Shown here: positions 53,919-62,287 of the stretch, piece by piece
How positions within the stretch are numbered: the first letter of the stretch is position 1
Layout of the letters: the number at the start of each line of letters is the position of its first letter
Source: CAWUFC02 sp963921335
GTDB lineage: Bacteria; Pseudomonadota; Gammaproteobacteria; Pseudomonadales; Halieaceae
Assembly: GCA_963921335.3 (NCBI GenBank)
Contig: CAWUFC020000002.1
Location: 1,488,001 to 1,552,000 of the forward strand
Reading direction: 5' to 3'
DNA: 64,000 nt
The notes under the pieces: generated by a model
Seen by the model: the letters and a program-made list of their open reading frames with translations, nothing else
Database searches by the model: none
Told to the model about the DNA's origin: nothing
Position numbers and translations under genes: made by a program

Positions 53919-54521
53919 ATGGGTGTATTAGTTGGTAAGCCGGCTCCCGATTTTACGGCAGCTGCAGTTCTGGGTAATGGCGAGATTGTCGATGAGTTCA
54001 ACTTCGCCGAAGCCACCAAGGGCAAGAAGGCCGTCGTGTTTTTCTACCCCCTGGACTTCACCTTTGTATGCCCTTCCGAGCTGCTGGCTTTTGACCACCG
54101 CATGGAAGAATTTGAAAAGCGCGGCGTGGAAGTGATTGGCGTGTCTATCGACTCCCAGTTCAGTCACAACGCATGGCGCAACACCCCGGTTAACGAAGGC
54201 GGCATTGGCCCGGTCAAGTACACACTGGTTGCCGACGTGACCCACGGCATTTGCCAGGCTTACGATGTGGAGTCTGAAGGCGGTGTAGCATTCCGCGGTT
54301 CTTTCCTGATCGACGAAGAGGGCAATGTTCGCCACCAGGTTGTGAACGACCTGCCGCTGGGCCGTAACGTGGACGAAATGCTGCGCATGGTCGACGCCCT
54401 GGCGTTCCACCAGGAACACGGCGAAGTGTGCCCCGCTGGCTGGAAGAATGGTGACACCGGCATGGTTGCCTCTCCTGAAGGCGTCGCTGAGTACCTGACG
54501 GACAACGCAGCTAATCTGTAA
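53919..54521 (+). CDS. Typical 2-Cys peroxiredoxin (AhpC/Prx1 type)
   Basis: From ATG 53919 (AAGGAG upstream) the protein has 200 residues. The peroxidatic Cys51 is in DFTFVCPSEL, and the resolving Cys is in GEVCPAGW near the C-terminus. AFRGSFLIDEEG also matches the family. It reduces H2O2 and organic peroxides in the cytoplasm using a thioredoxin-type donor. No AhpF-like gene is adjacent. Confidence 0.95.
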   Translation: MGVLVGKPAPDFTAAAVLGNGEIVDEFNFAEATKGKKAVVFFYPLDFTFVCPSELLAFDHRMEEFEKRGVEVIGVSIDSQFSHNAWRNTPVNEGGIGPVKYTLVADVTHGICQAYDVESEGGVAFRGSFLIDEEGNVRHQVVNDLPLGRNVDEMLRMVDALAFHQEHGEVCPAGWKNGDTGMVASPEGVAEYLTDNAANL

Positions 54522-54538
54522 TCAGTACTAGAAAAACA

Positions 54539-54577
54539 GGGCGCAGCTTAATCATCTCTAGCTGCCCCCTGAATTTT
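54539..54577 (+). terminator. Terminator-like hairpin after the peroxiredoxin gene
   Basis: GGGCGCAGCT (from 54540) pairs with AGCTGCCCC (about 54560-54568) with one bulge, followed by a short TTTT. Confidence 0.5.
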
Positions 54578-54608
54578 AAACACCTCATCCCTATTACTCC
54601 GCTTGCCG

Positions 54609-54614
54609 TATAAT
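54609..54614 (+). promoter_or_regulatory. Candidate -10 element of the second TAXI operon
   Basis: TATAAT lies 30 bp before TTG 54645. No clear -35 was seen. If real, it excludes the longer in-frame start at 54603. Confidence 0.35.
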
Positions 54615-54644
54615 CGAACGCTGAATGAAAGCTCGGAAGTCGGT

Positions 54645-55928
54645 TTGAACAAATTTTCCCGCATAAGCCTGGTTGTGATCATCTGGGCCGCCACAGTCGC
54701 AGTGGCGGTGTTCTGGTTTAGCACCACCCAGCTGCGTCATCTCACCATTGGTGCCGGCCCCAAGGAGAGCGAAACCTTCGCTTTTGCCAACGCCATCACC
54801 GGGGTGATTAACAAGAACCCCCGCTATCAGGACATACAGCTGTTCGAGACCGGCGGCTCCCATGAAAACCTGCAGCTGCTGCTGTCCGGGCAGATTGACC
54901 TGGCGACCATACAGGGTGATATCACAGTCCCCGACAATGTCGTGGCCATCGCCCGCCTGTACCCCGACGCCTACCACCTGATCGTCAACAACGGCCAGGG
55001 CATCAAGAGTTTCTACGACCTGCGCGGGCGTCGCATTGCGATACCGCCCAAATCCAGCGGGCAGCATCAGTCCTTCTGGTTCCTGGCGGATCATTTCGGG
55101 CTGGAAAGGGACAGCTTTACCGGGCTACCCATGTCTGAAGAGGCGGCGAACTTTGCCATGGAACATGGCCAGGTAGACGCCATCTTCCGGGTACGCTCAC
55201 CAGGCAATCCCATCATCAGCGACCTGGTTAAAGACTTTGACATGCACATTGTGCCGATCGACCAGGCACCCGCGCTGCGCCTGCGCAAACCCGCCCTGGA
55301 TGCCGGCGAGATCCCCGCGGGCTCATACCGGGGCTATCCACCGCTTCCCGCTGAAAAGCTTTCGACCGTCGTACTGGACCGCTTGCTGGTAACCCGGGCT
55401 GATCTGCCTGAGGACATGGTCTACCGCTTCACCCAGGATATTTTTGAGAACCGCTCTGACTTACTGGAGCTGAGCCCCCTGGCCGGTTTTATGGAAGCTA
55501 TGCCGGAGAATTCCAGCAGTGTCATACCCACTCATCCGGGCGCTCGCCGCTATTTTGATCGCGAAAAACCCGGTTTCCTGCAACAGAATGTGCGAGTGGC
55601 TTCCGCCAGCCTGTATACGGTAGCGATACTGATTACCGGCTTGTTTGCCCTGCGCTCTCACTGGCAGCGCATGCGCCGCGTGCGCATGGTGCAGTTCAAC
55701 AAGCAGCTGATGGACATTGCCGGCGAGGTGCGTGCAGATACAGAGAGGGCATCACTGCTGGCACTGAAGAACCAGCTCATGGACATTCTGCACGAAGTCA
55801 TCGTCGACCTGGATAAGGACAAAGTGAGCCAGGCCGAGTTTGAACATTTCAGTTTTGCCTGGCAGGCGGTTGACGCCTTGGTGCGGGATCAATTATCCCT
55901 GACCGAACAGGGAGGCACCGTTTCATGA
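54645..55928 (+). CDS. Membrane-anchored TAXI-type solute-binding protein (copy 2)
   Basis: I start at TTG 54645, giving 427 residues and a start (MNKFSRISL) matching the first copy. It repeats the layout of copy 1: N-terminal helix, TAXI domain (AGPKESETFAFANAIT, RIAIPPKSSGQHQSFW, QVDAIFRVRSPGN, GSYRGYPPLP), second helix and cytoplasmic tail ending SQAEFEHFSFAWQAVDALVRD. The tail end matches copy 1 at most positions, more strongly than parts of the binding domain, so it probably has a protein partner. It overlaps the dCache gene by 4 bp (ATGA). Confidence 0.83.
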   Translation: MNKFSRISLVVIIWAATVAVAVFWFSTTQLRHLTIGAGPKESETFAFANAITGVINKNPRYQDIQLFETGGSHENLQLLLSGQIDLATIQGDITVPDNVVAIARLYPDAYHLIVNNGQGIKSFYDLRGRRIAIPPKSSGQHQSFWFLADHFGLERDSFTGLPMSEEAANFAMEHGQVDAIFRVRSPGNPIISDLVKDFDMHIVPIDQAPALRLRKPALDAGEIPAGSYRGYPPLPAEKLSTVVLDRLLVTRADLPEDMVYRFTQDIFENRSDLLELSPLAGFMEAMPENSSSVIPTHPGARRYFDREKPGFLQQNVRVASASLYTVAILITGLFALRSHWQRMRRVRMVQFNKQLMDIAGEVRADTERASLLALKNQLMDILHEVIVDLDKDKVSQAEFEHFSFAWQAVDALVRDQLSLTEQGGTVS

Positions 55929-57094
55929 AGAGTTTTGGCGTCAAAGGCGTGGCCGTGATGTTGACCGTTTTAAGCATTGCTGCGGTACTCGTCTTCAACC
56001 ATGTTTACATGAACGGCAAGATCGACGAGGTGGGAGATCGACTGGCGCTCCTGCGAGACCAGCGCGCCAGTGCATTGGAGCGCTTTTTCCAGACTGCAGA
56101 GGCGGAAATCAGTTTCTGGAGCCTGAGCCCGGATCTGCTAGAGCTGCAGGCTGACATGACTGAGTGGTGGCAGGCCGAGGTGAACGCGGGCACCGAACCC
56201 GGCACCCAGTTACAGCAGTTGTATATCAATGACAATCCACATCCCCTGTCGAGTCGACACCTGCTGGCAGATGCCGGCGACGACTCCCGCTACAGCGAGA
56301 TGCACGCCCAGCTCCACCCGCTGGCGGAAGAATTTGTGAGCAAGCGCGGCTACTACGACCTGTTTATCATCAACAGGCGCGGCGACATCATGTATACCGT
56401 GATCAAGGAGCAGGACTACGCGACCAACCTGCGCACGGGCGAGTACAGTGATACCGCATTGGCACAGGTGTTTCAGCTGGCCATGGAGCAGGAGAAATCG
56501 AGCGGGGTCGTCATCAGTGACATGGGCGCTTATTCCCCCAGCGCCGGCGCGCCCGCCATATTTATGGCCAAAGCCATGCACTCAGCAGCAGGCGATTTTA
56601 TCGGCGTGTTTGCGCTGCAGCTACCGACATCAAAAATTACCGAGATCATGAACTTCACAGCAGGCATGGCGGAGACCGGCGAGACCTACCTGGTGGGTGA
56701 GGACTACCTGATGCGGTCCGACTCCCGCTTCCAGGAAAGCTCCAGCATTCTGGACATTGCGGTTCGTACCAGGCCGGCCGAGCTTGGACTGAGCGGTGAG
56801 ACAGGCATACAGTTCAGTCCGGATTACCGCGGTGTCGAAGTGCTTTCCGCCTACAGACAGCTCCCTTTCCAGAACTTTAACTGGGCTCTATTGGCGGAGA
56901 TTGATCGCGCAGAGATACGCGAGATTGCCGTCGCAGAGCGACCGGCCATCGGTCGATTCATGCTGGCCATCTACACACTCAGCCTGTTTTCGCTTTGGTG
57001 GGGCAGTCGTGAGCTCGACAACGACGGCGCTGAGAGCATCGACCTGGACTTCGAGTTAGACGCGACACCCAGCACCATCGATAACAACACCTAG
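55925..57094 (+). CDS. dCache-like membrane protein without output domain (copy 2)
   Basis: The 389-residue protein has an N-terminal helix (about 10-26), a periplasmic Cache-like region (GYYDLFIINRRGDIMYTVIKEQDYATNLRTGEYSD-like, FALQLPTSKITEIMNF) and a second helix near 340-355 with about 35 residues after it. As in copy 1 there is no output domain. The GYxDLxxxxxxGxxxYxVxKxxxYxTNL pattern is shared by both copies. It is coupled to TAXI copy 2. Confidence 0.82.
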   Translation: MKSFGVKGVAVMLTVLSIAAVLVFNHVYMNGKIDEVGDRLALLRDQRASALERFFQTAEAEISFWSLSPDLLELQADMTEWWQAEVNAGTEPGTQLQQLYINDNPHPLSSRHLLADAGDDSRYSEMHAQLHPLAEEFVSKRGYYDLFIINRRGDIMYTVIKEQDYATNLRTGEYSDTALAQVFQLAMEQEKSSGVVISDMGAYSPSAGAPAIFMAKAMHSAAGDFIGVFALQLPTSKITEIMNFTAGMAETGETYLVGEDYLMRSDSRFQESSSILDIAVRTRPAELGLSGETGIQFSPDYRGVEVLSAYRQLPFQNFNWALLAEIDRAEIREIAVAERPAIGRFMLAIYTLSLFSLWWGSRELDNDGAESIDLDFELDATPSTIDNNT

Positions 57095-57098
57095 ATCC

Positions 57099-57156
57099 GG
57101 GGACAGCCTATTGGCTTCAGTCAGAAGCCCATTCCTTCAGCCATTAGGCTGACCCC
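57099..57156. repeat. Nested inverted repeats (cruciform-like element)
   Basis: GGGGACAGCCTA (57099-57110) pairs with TAGGCTGACCCC (57145-57156), 11 of 12 positions. Inside the loop GGCTTC (57113-57118) and GAAGCC (57124-57129) form a second perfect stem. The outer arm carries the GGCTGACCCC sequence seen in other gaps. Confidence 0.55.
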
Positions 57157-57241
57157 TCCCATAGTACTGAGCGCCGTGGTCTACACTTCAGGTGTGCCAA
57201 GCTTGGGCCCCTCCAAAATCAACAACAACTAAGGGCAGTAC

Positions 57242-58501
57242 ATGTCAGCTTCCATGCCGCGCCGCTTTCACGTGGTGATGCTCACCTTCTTTGCAGTGTT
57301 TATCTGCTACATCGACCGGGTCAATATTTCCGTCGCCATCATCCCCATGGCGGAGGATCTGGATTGGAACTTGCAAACCCAGGGGCTGGTGCTGTCCTCC
57401 TTTGCCATGGGCTATATCACACTGCAGATCATCGGCGGCAGGTTGGCCGATCGCTATGGCGGCAAGATCGTATTGGGCATCGGCGTGCTGGCCTGGTCCT
57501 TCTTCACCATGATCACACCGCCGGCGGCGGCATTTGGTCTAACCATTCTTCTCATCACCCGCATTCTTATGGGTATGGGCGAGGCGGTGACCTTCCCCTC
57601 CTTCTACAGCATGTATTCCAAATGGATTCCCCTGGCCGAGCGAGCTCGCGCGGTGGGACTGGCCAACAGCGCGATCCCGGTGGGCACCGCCTTCGCACTG
57701 CTGGTCACGCCCATCGTGGTGCAAACCTGGGGTTGGGAGTGGGCCTTCTACCTATTTGGCGCCACCGGCTTCATCTGGTGGATATTCTGGCAACGCATGG
57801 TCACGGCCACGCCGCAGGAGCACCCCTCCATCAGCGCGGAGGAATTGGCGCATATAGAGTCGGGCATGGTGGGCAGTAGCGATGCGGAGTCACCCCACTG
57901 GACCGTGTTTCTCCGCCACCGCGCGGTGTGGGCTATTGCCATGGCCCATTTTTGTAACAACTGGTCGCTATACGTACTGCTGTCGTGGATGCCTACCTTC
58001 GTGAACAAGGGGCTGGGCGTTGATTTTGCCTCGGTTGGCTTTATCACCATGATCCCCCACATCGCCTCCTTTATCTGCCTGAACCTGGCCGGCAATATTG
58101 CTGACCGCATGATCAGTTCCGGGATGGCAGTGATCAAGGTACGCAAGATCATGATGACCATCGGCTTCGGCGGCATCGCCTGCAGTCTTGCTGTGGTCGG
58201 CTATGTGGAATCAGTGTGGCTGGCCATCGGCATTATGACCACCGGCAGCGCGCTGGGTGCGGCGGTGACTGGCGGCTTCTCGGTGAACCACATGGACATC
58301 GCTCCGCGCCACGCCGGCACACTGATGGGTATCACCAACACCGCCGGCACCCTCCCGGGCATCATCGCGGTCTATATCAGCGGCATGATCCTGGAGGCCA
58401 CAGGCTCGTGGGCGCTTGTGTTCCAGACCGCTTCGGTCATCACCCTCATCGGGCTGGTGTTCTTCCTGTTCAATGCCCGCGGGGAAAAAATTTTTGACTA
58501 A
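57242..58501 (+). CDS. MFS transporter (ACS/anion-cation symporter type)
   Basis: The 419-residue protein has twelve hydrophobic helices and the MFS loop motif GGRLADRYGGKIVLG; ICYIDRVNISVAIIPMAEDL at the start and NHMDIAPRHAGTLMGITNT later are typical of the anion:cation symporter family (phthalate, hexuronate, glucarate). An organic anion is the likely substrate. The TAG-interrupted cupin gene follows after 24 bp, so a shared pathway is likely. Confidence 0.9.
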   Translation: MSASMPRRFHVVMLTFFAVFICYIDRVNISVAIIPMAEDLDWNLQTQGLVLSSFAMGYITLQIIGGRLADRYGGKIVLGIGVLAWSFFTMITPPAAAFGLTILLITRILMGMGEAVTFPSFYSMYSKWIPLAERARAVGLANSAIPVGTAFALLVTPIVVQTWGWEWAFYLFGATGFIWWIFWQRMVTATPQEHPSISAEELAHIESGMVGSSDAESPHWTVFLRHRAVWAIAMAHFCNNWSLYVLLSWMPTFVNKGLGVDFASVGFITMIPHIASFICLNLAGNIADRMISSGMAVIKVRKIMMTIGFGGIACSLAVVGYVESVWLAIGIMTTGSALGAAVTGGFSVNHMDIAPRHAGTLMGITNTAGTLPGIIAVYISGMILEATGSWALVFQTASVITLIGLVFFLFNARGEKIFD

Positions 58502-58525
58502 GCCCGTTTGAGAAGGAGGCGACAC

Positions 58526-58930
58526 ATGCAGTTAAATCCTGGACCCCATACGCTGGCCTCCGTCCGTACCATTTTTCGCCCGGACTCTTCAGCAACGCTG
58601 AAGGCGAACAGCCCCAACTTCTACCAGGAGCTGGACGAGGAATTCGGCGATTTCAAAAACCACATCCTGGTGGCCGAATACAGCTTCAAATCAGCATGGC
58701 CGACCTAGGAGGTTCATCCCCACGGGGACGAGATGGTCTACCTGCTGGAAGGGGATACAGATTTCGTGCTTCGTGTTGACGGCCAGGATAAAATTCTTCG
58801 TGTCAGCAATCCCGGCGATTACGTCATGGTACCCCTGGGTATCTGGCACACTGCACGCCCACACACCCATACCCGGCTTCTCTTCATCACACCAGGAGAA
58901 GGCACTCTCAACGAATCTGAACCTTTATGA
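58526..58930 (+). pseudogene. Cupin-domain protein interrupted by an in-frame TAG
   Basis: From ATG 58526 (AAGGAGG upstream) the frame runs 60 residues to TAG 58706-58708 and then continues in frame to TGA 58928-58930, 134 codons. The sequence around the stop reads KSAWPT-stop-EVHPHGDEMVYLLEGD; the cupin metal motif HPxGDE and following strand are intact. Relatives usually have Trp before Glu-x-His-Pro, consistent with TGG to TAG. It lies directly downstream of the MFS gene. Confidence 0.85.
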
Positions 58931-58941
58931 CACGCGATTTC

Positions 58942-58992
58942 GGCAGCTTACCCATTTGCGTCGGAAGCCCACTCCTGAATGGGTAAGCTGCC
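58942..58992. repeat. Large perfect hairpin 1 (15-bp arms)
   Basis: GGCAGCTTACCCATT (58942-58956) and AATGGGTAAGCTGCC (58978-58992) are exact reverse complements around a 21-base loop. It lies 12 bp after the broken cupin gene. Confidence 0.85.
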
Positions 58993-59025
58993 TCCTCGGC
59001 GCAGCTCAGTGGTACGCTTTCAGAG

Positions 59026-59077
59026 GGCCGTTTACTTGTTGAGGGAATGGGGTTCTGACCGAAACAAGCAAACGGCC
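59026..59077. repeat. Large hairpin 2 (15-bp arms, one mismatch)
   Basis: GGCCGTTTACTTGTT (59026-59040) and AACAAGCAAACGGCC (59063-59077) pair at 14 of 15 positions around a 22-base loop that contains GGGGTTCTGACC. It lies 18 bp before the end of the LysR gene and 33 bp from hairpin 1. Confidence 0.85.
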
Positions 59078-59095
59078 GCCTGATAAGAAAGCCAG

Positions 59096-60061
59096 TCAAT
59101 TGCCTCGAGACATGGCGGCCTTTACTTGTTCGTCAATGCGCTTCATGGGAAGCAGGTCTCTGCCGTGTTCGAGCATGAAGTTGAGAAAATGACTGGCTAC
59201 CAGTGAGAGACGCTTGTCGCGCCAGTGCGCCACCTGCCAGCGCGACATGATTGGAAAGCCGCTAACCGGCAGCTGCGTCAGTCCTTCCATCTCAGCGTTA
59301 GCCAGGACGTAGGCGGACAAAATAGTCACGCCCATATTGGCCATCACGGTGTGCTTGATCGCCTCATTACTCTGCACGGTCATCCGGCGCTTCACCTCGA
59401 GCCCCTCACTCGCAAGGTAGGCCTCAATGGTATGCAGCGTACCTGAACCCGGCTCGCGCAATATAAAACGCTCTTCAGCGAGTTCTTCCCAGCTCAATTG
59501 CTGACTATCTGCCAGGTGATGATTAACCGAACTGATCACAGCCAGCGGATTCGGCAAGAAGTCGTGGCAGGTAATATCCAGGTCAGTGGGCGGCTCGGCA
59601 AAGATATAGAGGTCGTCCCGGTTGTCCTGCATACGAGCAATAATCTCGCTGCGATTACCCACGTCAAACTGCACGTCGATATTGGGGTGTCTTTCCAGAA
59701 ACCCGCCCAGCACCCGGGGCAGGAAATACTTGGCCGTGGACACCACCGCAATACGCAGCTGGCCGGACTCAAGCCCCTTGAGGTCATTCAGGCGCTGATC
59801 CAGATCGCCAATGGTGGCAAACAGCTCGCGACCCGCGGCTACCACCTCGCGACCTGCGTCAGTCAGGTGCAGTCGCTTGCCCAGCACTTCATACAAGGGC
59901 AGCTCGAGAGCCTCGCTGAGTTTGCGCACCTGAATCGATACCGAGGGCTGGGTTAAATGCAGGCGCTCAGCGGCCCTGGCGATACTGCCGCACTCCGCCA
60001 CCGCCATGAAAATCTCCAGCTGGCGCAAGGTCCCCAGCCGGGTGAGTAGCCCTGTTTGCAT
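59096..60061 (-). CDS. LysR-type regulator
   Basis: From ATG 60061 the protein has 321 residues. The winged helix has MAVAECGSIARAAERLHLTQPSVSIQVRKLSEAL-like order and the sensor domain has LRIAVVSTAKYFLPRVLGGF and VNHHLA. It resembles CbbR/CysB-like regulators. It is divergent from the bicupin gene, with a palindrome in the gap that is its likely operator. Confidence 0.9.
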   Translation of the reverse strand: MQTGLLTRLGTLRQLEIFMAVAECGSIARAAERLHLTQPSVSIQVRKLSEALELPLYEVLGKRLHLTDAGREVVAAGRELFATIGDLDQRLNDLKGLESGQLRIAVVSTAKYFLPRVLGGFLERHPNIDVQFDVGNRSEIIARMQDNRDDLYIFAEPPTDLDITCHDFLPNPLAVISSVNHHLADSQQLSWEELAEERFILREPGSGTLHTIEAYLASEGLEVKRRMTVQSNEAIKHTVMANMGVTILSAYVLANAEMEGLTQLPVSGFPIMSRWQVAHWRDKRLSLVASHFLNFMLEHGRDLLPMKRIDEQVKAAMSRGN

Positions 60062-60075
60062 AGCTGACACCAATT

Positions 60076-60093
60076 AATAGACGCTTATCTATT
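60076..60093. promoter_or_regulatory. Inverted repeat AATAGA-N6-TCTATT, LysR operator candidate
   Basis: Perfect 6-bp arms at 60076-60081 and 60088-60093, 15 bp from the LysR start, within the 116-bp divergent gap. The spacing fits the T-N11-A pattern of LysR binding sites. Confidence 0.55.
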
Positions 60094-60177
60094 ATATAGT
60101 TAAATATAATCTACTATCATTTATCAATCATGTTTGTAGAATGCAAGCAAAGTCATTGTTAAGAATGAGGACACACC

Positions 60178-61080
60178 ATGCGCCCACACGTTGAAATGGT
60201 CGACGAACGCGACCTGCTCTGGCACCCCGCTGAAATGCCCCACGGCCAGGGCGATGCCGAACAACAGAACCTGAGTTACGACGAAGAAGACGGCTCAGCC
60301 TCACTGAAAGTGCGCTTTAACAGCGACTGGAACCGCGCTGCCGGTCTGCACAATGCGGTGACGGAGTGGTTTGTACTGAGCGGCGAAATCATGCTGGGTG
60401 ATACCAAGCTGACCGCCGGTAGCTATTTCTGCGCACCCAAAGGCATTCTCACCCCGGCGATTTCTGTCAAAGCGGGTGCCGAAGTGCTGTTGTTCCGTGA
60501 ATACGGCGACTGGGGTTTCACCCCCGCCGACGCGGATGATGGCAGCGCCTACGAAGGCGCAGAGCTGGTTGTGGTTCACTCGCAGGACCAGGAATGGTTC
60601 GACGTGGTTGATCCAGACAATGGCAGCCCCATGGATTTTGAACGCGGCGGTACCCCGGTACCCGGCCTGTTCATCAAAATGCTGTATCACAACCCGCACA
60701 CCGGTTTTTATACCCGCCTGATCAAGGCCAAGCCCGGCTGGCGCGAGCACCCACTGGCGCACCACCCCGTATTCGAAGAGGCCTATTGTCTGGAAGGCAG
60801 CTTCGACTACAACTTCGGTCACATGGTGCCCGGCCAGTATTTCTTCCGCCCTAAGGGCATTCGCCACGGTGACTTCACCGCTGGAGAGGAGGAAGGTTGC
60901 ACCTGGATTCTGCGCTGCGACGGCCAACTGGTCGACTGGTATACCGACAACGCCAGCGTGGAGATGAAGGGTGACCCGGTAAACTGGGGTGAAGGCTACG
61001 AAAACACCGAGCCACCCGAGCTGATCATGCCCGTACGCTCCAAAACTGTGGGACCCTGGAAAAACCCAACCTACCAGTAA
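60178..61080 (+). CDS. Bicupin protein (two cupin domains)
   Basis: The 300-residue protein has two cupin-like halves. The first has LHNAVTEWFVLSGEIMLGDTKLTAG and PKGILTPAI; the second has HHPVFEEAYCLEGSFDYNFGHMVPG and RPKGIRHGDF. Acidic and histidine residues in each half could bind a metal. The function is unknown. It is divergent from the LysR regulator and followed by an intrinsic terminator. Confidence 0.85.
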   Translation: MRPHVEMVDERDLLWHPAEMPHGQGDAEQQNLSYDEEDGSASLKVRFNSDWNRAAGLHNAVTEWFVLSGEIMLGDTKLTAGSYFCAPKGILTPAISVKAGAEVLLFREYGDWGFTPADADDGSAYEGAELVVVHSQDQEWFDVVDPDNGSPMDFERGGTPVPGLFIKMLYHNPHTGFYTRLIKAKPGWREHPLAHHPVFEEAYCLEGSFDYNFGHMVPGQYFFRPKGIRHGDFTAGEEEGCTWILRCDGQLVDWYTDNASVEMKGDPVNWGEGYENTEPPELIMPVRSKTVGPWKNPTYQ

Positions 61081-61107
61081 GCAGCATACCGCGCTTTGCG
61101 CAATTGA

Positions 61108-61137
61108 ACGGGGCCTATATAGTAGGCCCCGTTTTTA
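61108..61137 (+). terminator. Strong intrinsic terminator after the bicupin gene
   Basis: ACGGGGCCTA (61108-61117) pairs perfectly with TAGGCCCCGT (61123-61132) around a five-base loop, followed by a T-run. Confidence 0.9.
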
Positions 61138-61156
61138 TTTGTGCAGAGAAAATCAC

Positions 61157-61831
61157 ATGCAAGCAGTCAGTGTTGCAGACGCTATTCGCGATCGCCGCTC
61201 CGTGCGCGGCTATCTCGACAAACCGGTGCCACAGGATGTATTGAACAGCGTGTTTGAACTGGCGCGCTGGGCTCCCTCCGGAACTAATATTCAGCCCTGG
61301 CAGGTGTACGTGGCCTCCGGTGATTTGCGCGACACATTGCGCGAACAGTTTATGCAGCTGGCCAGCGGCGGCGAAAAGGCGCGACCGGACTATAACGGCA
61401 AGGGTCGCCTGGGAGAGCCCTGGAAAGAGCGCCGCCGCGACTGTGCCCGGGTGCTTTACGAAGCCATGGACGTCGACTGGGACGATATGGAAGGTCGCGG
61501 GCGCACCGCGTTTCGCAACTTCGAGATGTTCGATGCCCCACATGTCGCCTTCCTCTGTATCAACGAGGTGTTCGGCATGGCCTCTGCCGCCGATGTGGGC
61601 ATGTATACACAGACCCTGATGCTATCCATGCACGCGCATGGCCTCGCCTCCTGTGCGCAGGGCACTATGGCGCACTATCCCGAAGTGGTGCGCGAGGCCT
61701 TTGGCCTGGAGCCTGAAGTGAAATTGCTTTACGGACTCAGCTTTGGCTATGAGGATCCAGACATACCCGCGAATACGGCTCGCACTGATCGGGCAACACT
61801 GGAAGAGTCAGTGGTGTTTCGCGACAGCTAG
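61157..61831 (+). CDS. Nitroreductase family protein
   Basis: From ATG 61157 the protein has 224 residues; TTG 61139 upstream lies inside the terminator. It has the FMN-binding DRRSVRGYLDKPV, ARWAPSGTNIQPWQVYV and ASAADVGMYTQTLML segments. Members reduce nitro groups or activated double bonds with NAD(P)H. It follows the bicupin gene but is separated by a terminator. Confidence 0.92.
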   Translation: MQAVSVADAIRDRRSVRGYLDKPVPQDVLNSVFELARWAPSGTNIQPWQVYVASGDLRDTLREQFMQLASGGEKARPDYNGKGRLGEPWKERRRDCARVLYEAMDVDWDDMEGRGRTAFRNFEMFDAPHVAFLCINEVFGMASAADVGMYTQTLMLSMHAHGLASCAQGTMAHYPEVVREAFGLEPEVKLLYGLSFGYEDPDIPANTARTDRATLEESVVFRDS

Positions 61832-61904
61832 AACGTGGCGTGTCGACTCCGGCTGCCAGCTAAGGCTTCACTAATATAAGACGCTGATCGAAAAGGACGG
61901 ATAA

Positions 61905-61925
61905 AGCTGCTCATGATGAGCAGCT
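61905..61925. promoter_or_regulatory. 21-bp perfect palindrome
   Basis: AGCTGCTCAT, a central G and ATGAGCAGCT form a perfect palindrome (10-bp arms) 22 bp before the small ORF at 61947. It could be an operator or terminator for the nitroreductase gene. Confidence 0.6.
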
Positions 61926-61946
61926 GGCTCGTGCTAAAATGAGCCC

Positions 61947-62141
61947 ATGACTGATTTGGACAGAGAGCTTCAGCGTGCGGAAATTGCCAGGGCTAAGGCA
62001 GAAACCGTAAAGTTCCAGGCCGAAGCTGCCAAGCTCGCTGTAGAATCGGCGACACTGGATACGGAAGTTCAAATCAAGATCTTTGGCACCGCCCTGGCGG
62101 CAATTGGAGCAGCCATCGCCAATATTGAGGTTCTGAAATAG
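61947..62141 (+). CDS. Small helical membrane protein
   Basis: The 64-residue protein has a charged amphipathic helix (TDLDRELQRAEIARAKAETV) and then a hydrophobic stretch (FGTALAAIGAAIANI). There is no clear ribosome site; a tiny frame ATG AGC CCA TGA ends on this start, so translational coupling is possible. Its TAG overlaps the GTG of the next small gene. No family is recognised. Confidence 0.55.
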   Translation: MTDLDRELQRAEIARAKAETVKFQAEAAKLAVESATLDTEVQIKIFGTALAAIGAAIANIEVLK

Positions 62142-62269
62142 TGACATTGGAAGAAGTCGTCCAGCAAAGAATTGAGCGCACAGGCACGCTCAATCAACGT
62201 ATGCGTCGCAGCTTCTGGCTGGGCGTCGCGGTGGGCGGCTTTATTCTGGCCTGGTATTTGCTCGGCTGA
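62141..62269 (+). CDS. Very small single-helix membrane protein
   Basis: GTG 62141 overlaps the previous stop (TAGTG). The 42-residue product has a basic charged front (EEVVQQRIERTGTLNQRMRR) and one membrane helix (SFWLGVAVGGFILAWYLLG). The gene is shorter than usual cut-offs. The overlap and matching charge/helix layout suggest that both small proteins are expressed together. Confidence 0.5.
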   Translation: MTLEEVVQQRIERTGTLNQRMRRSFWLGVAVGGFILAWYLLG

Positions 62270-62287
62270 GGATCGTTTGCTGATCAT

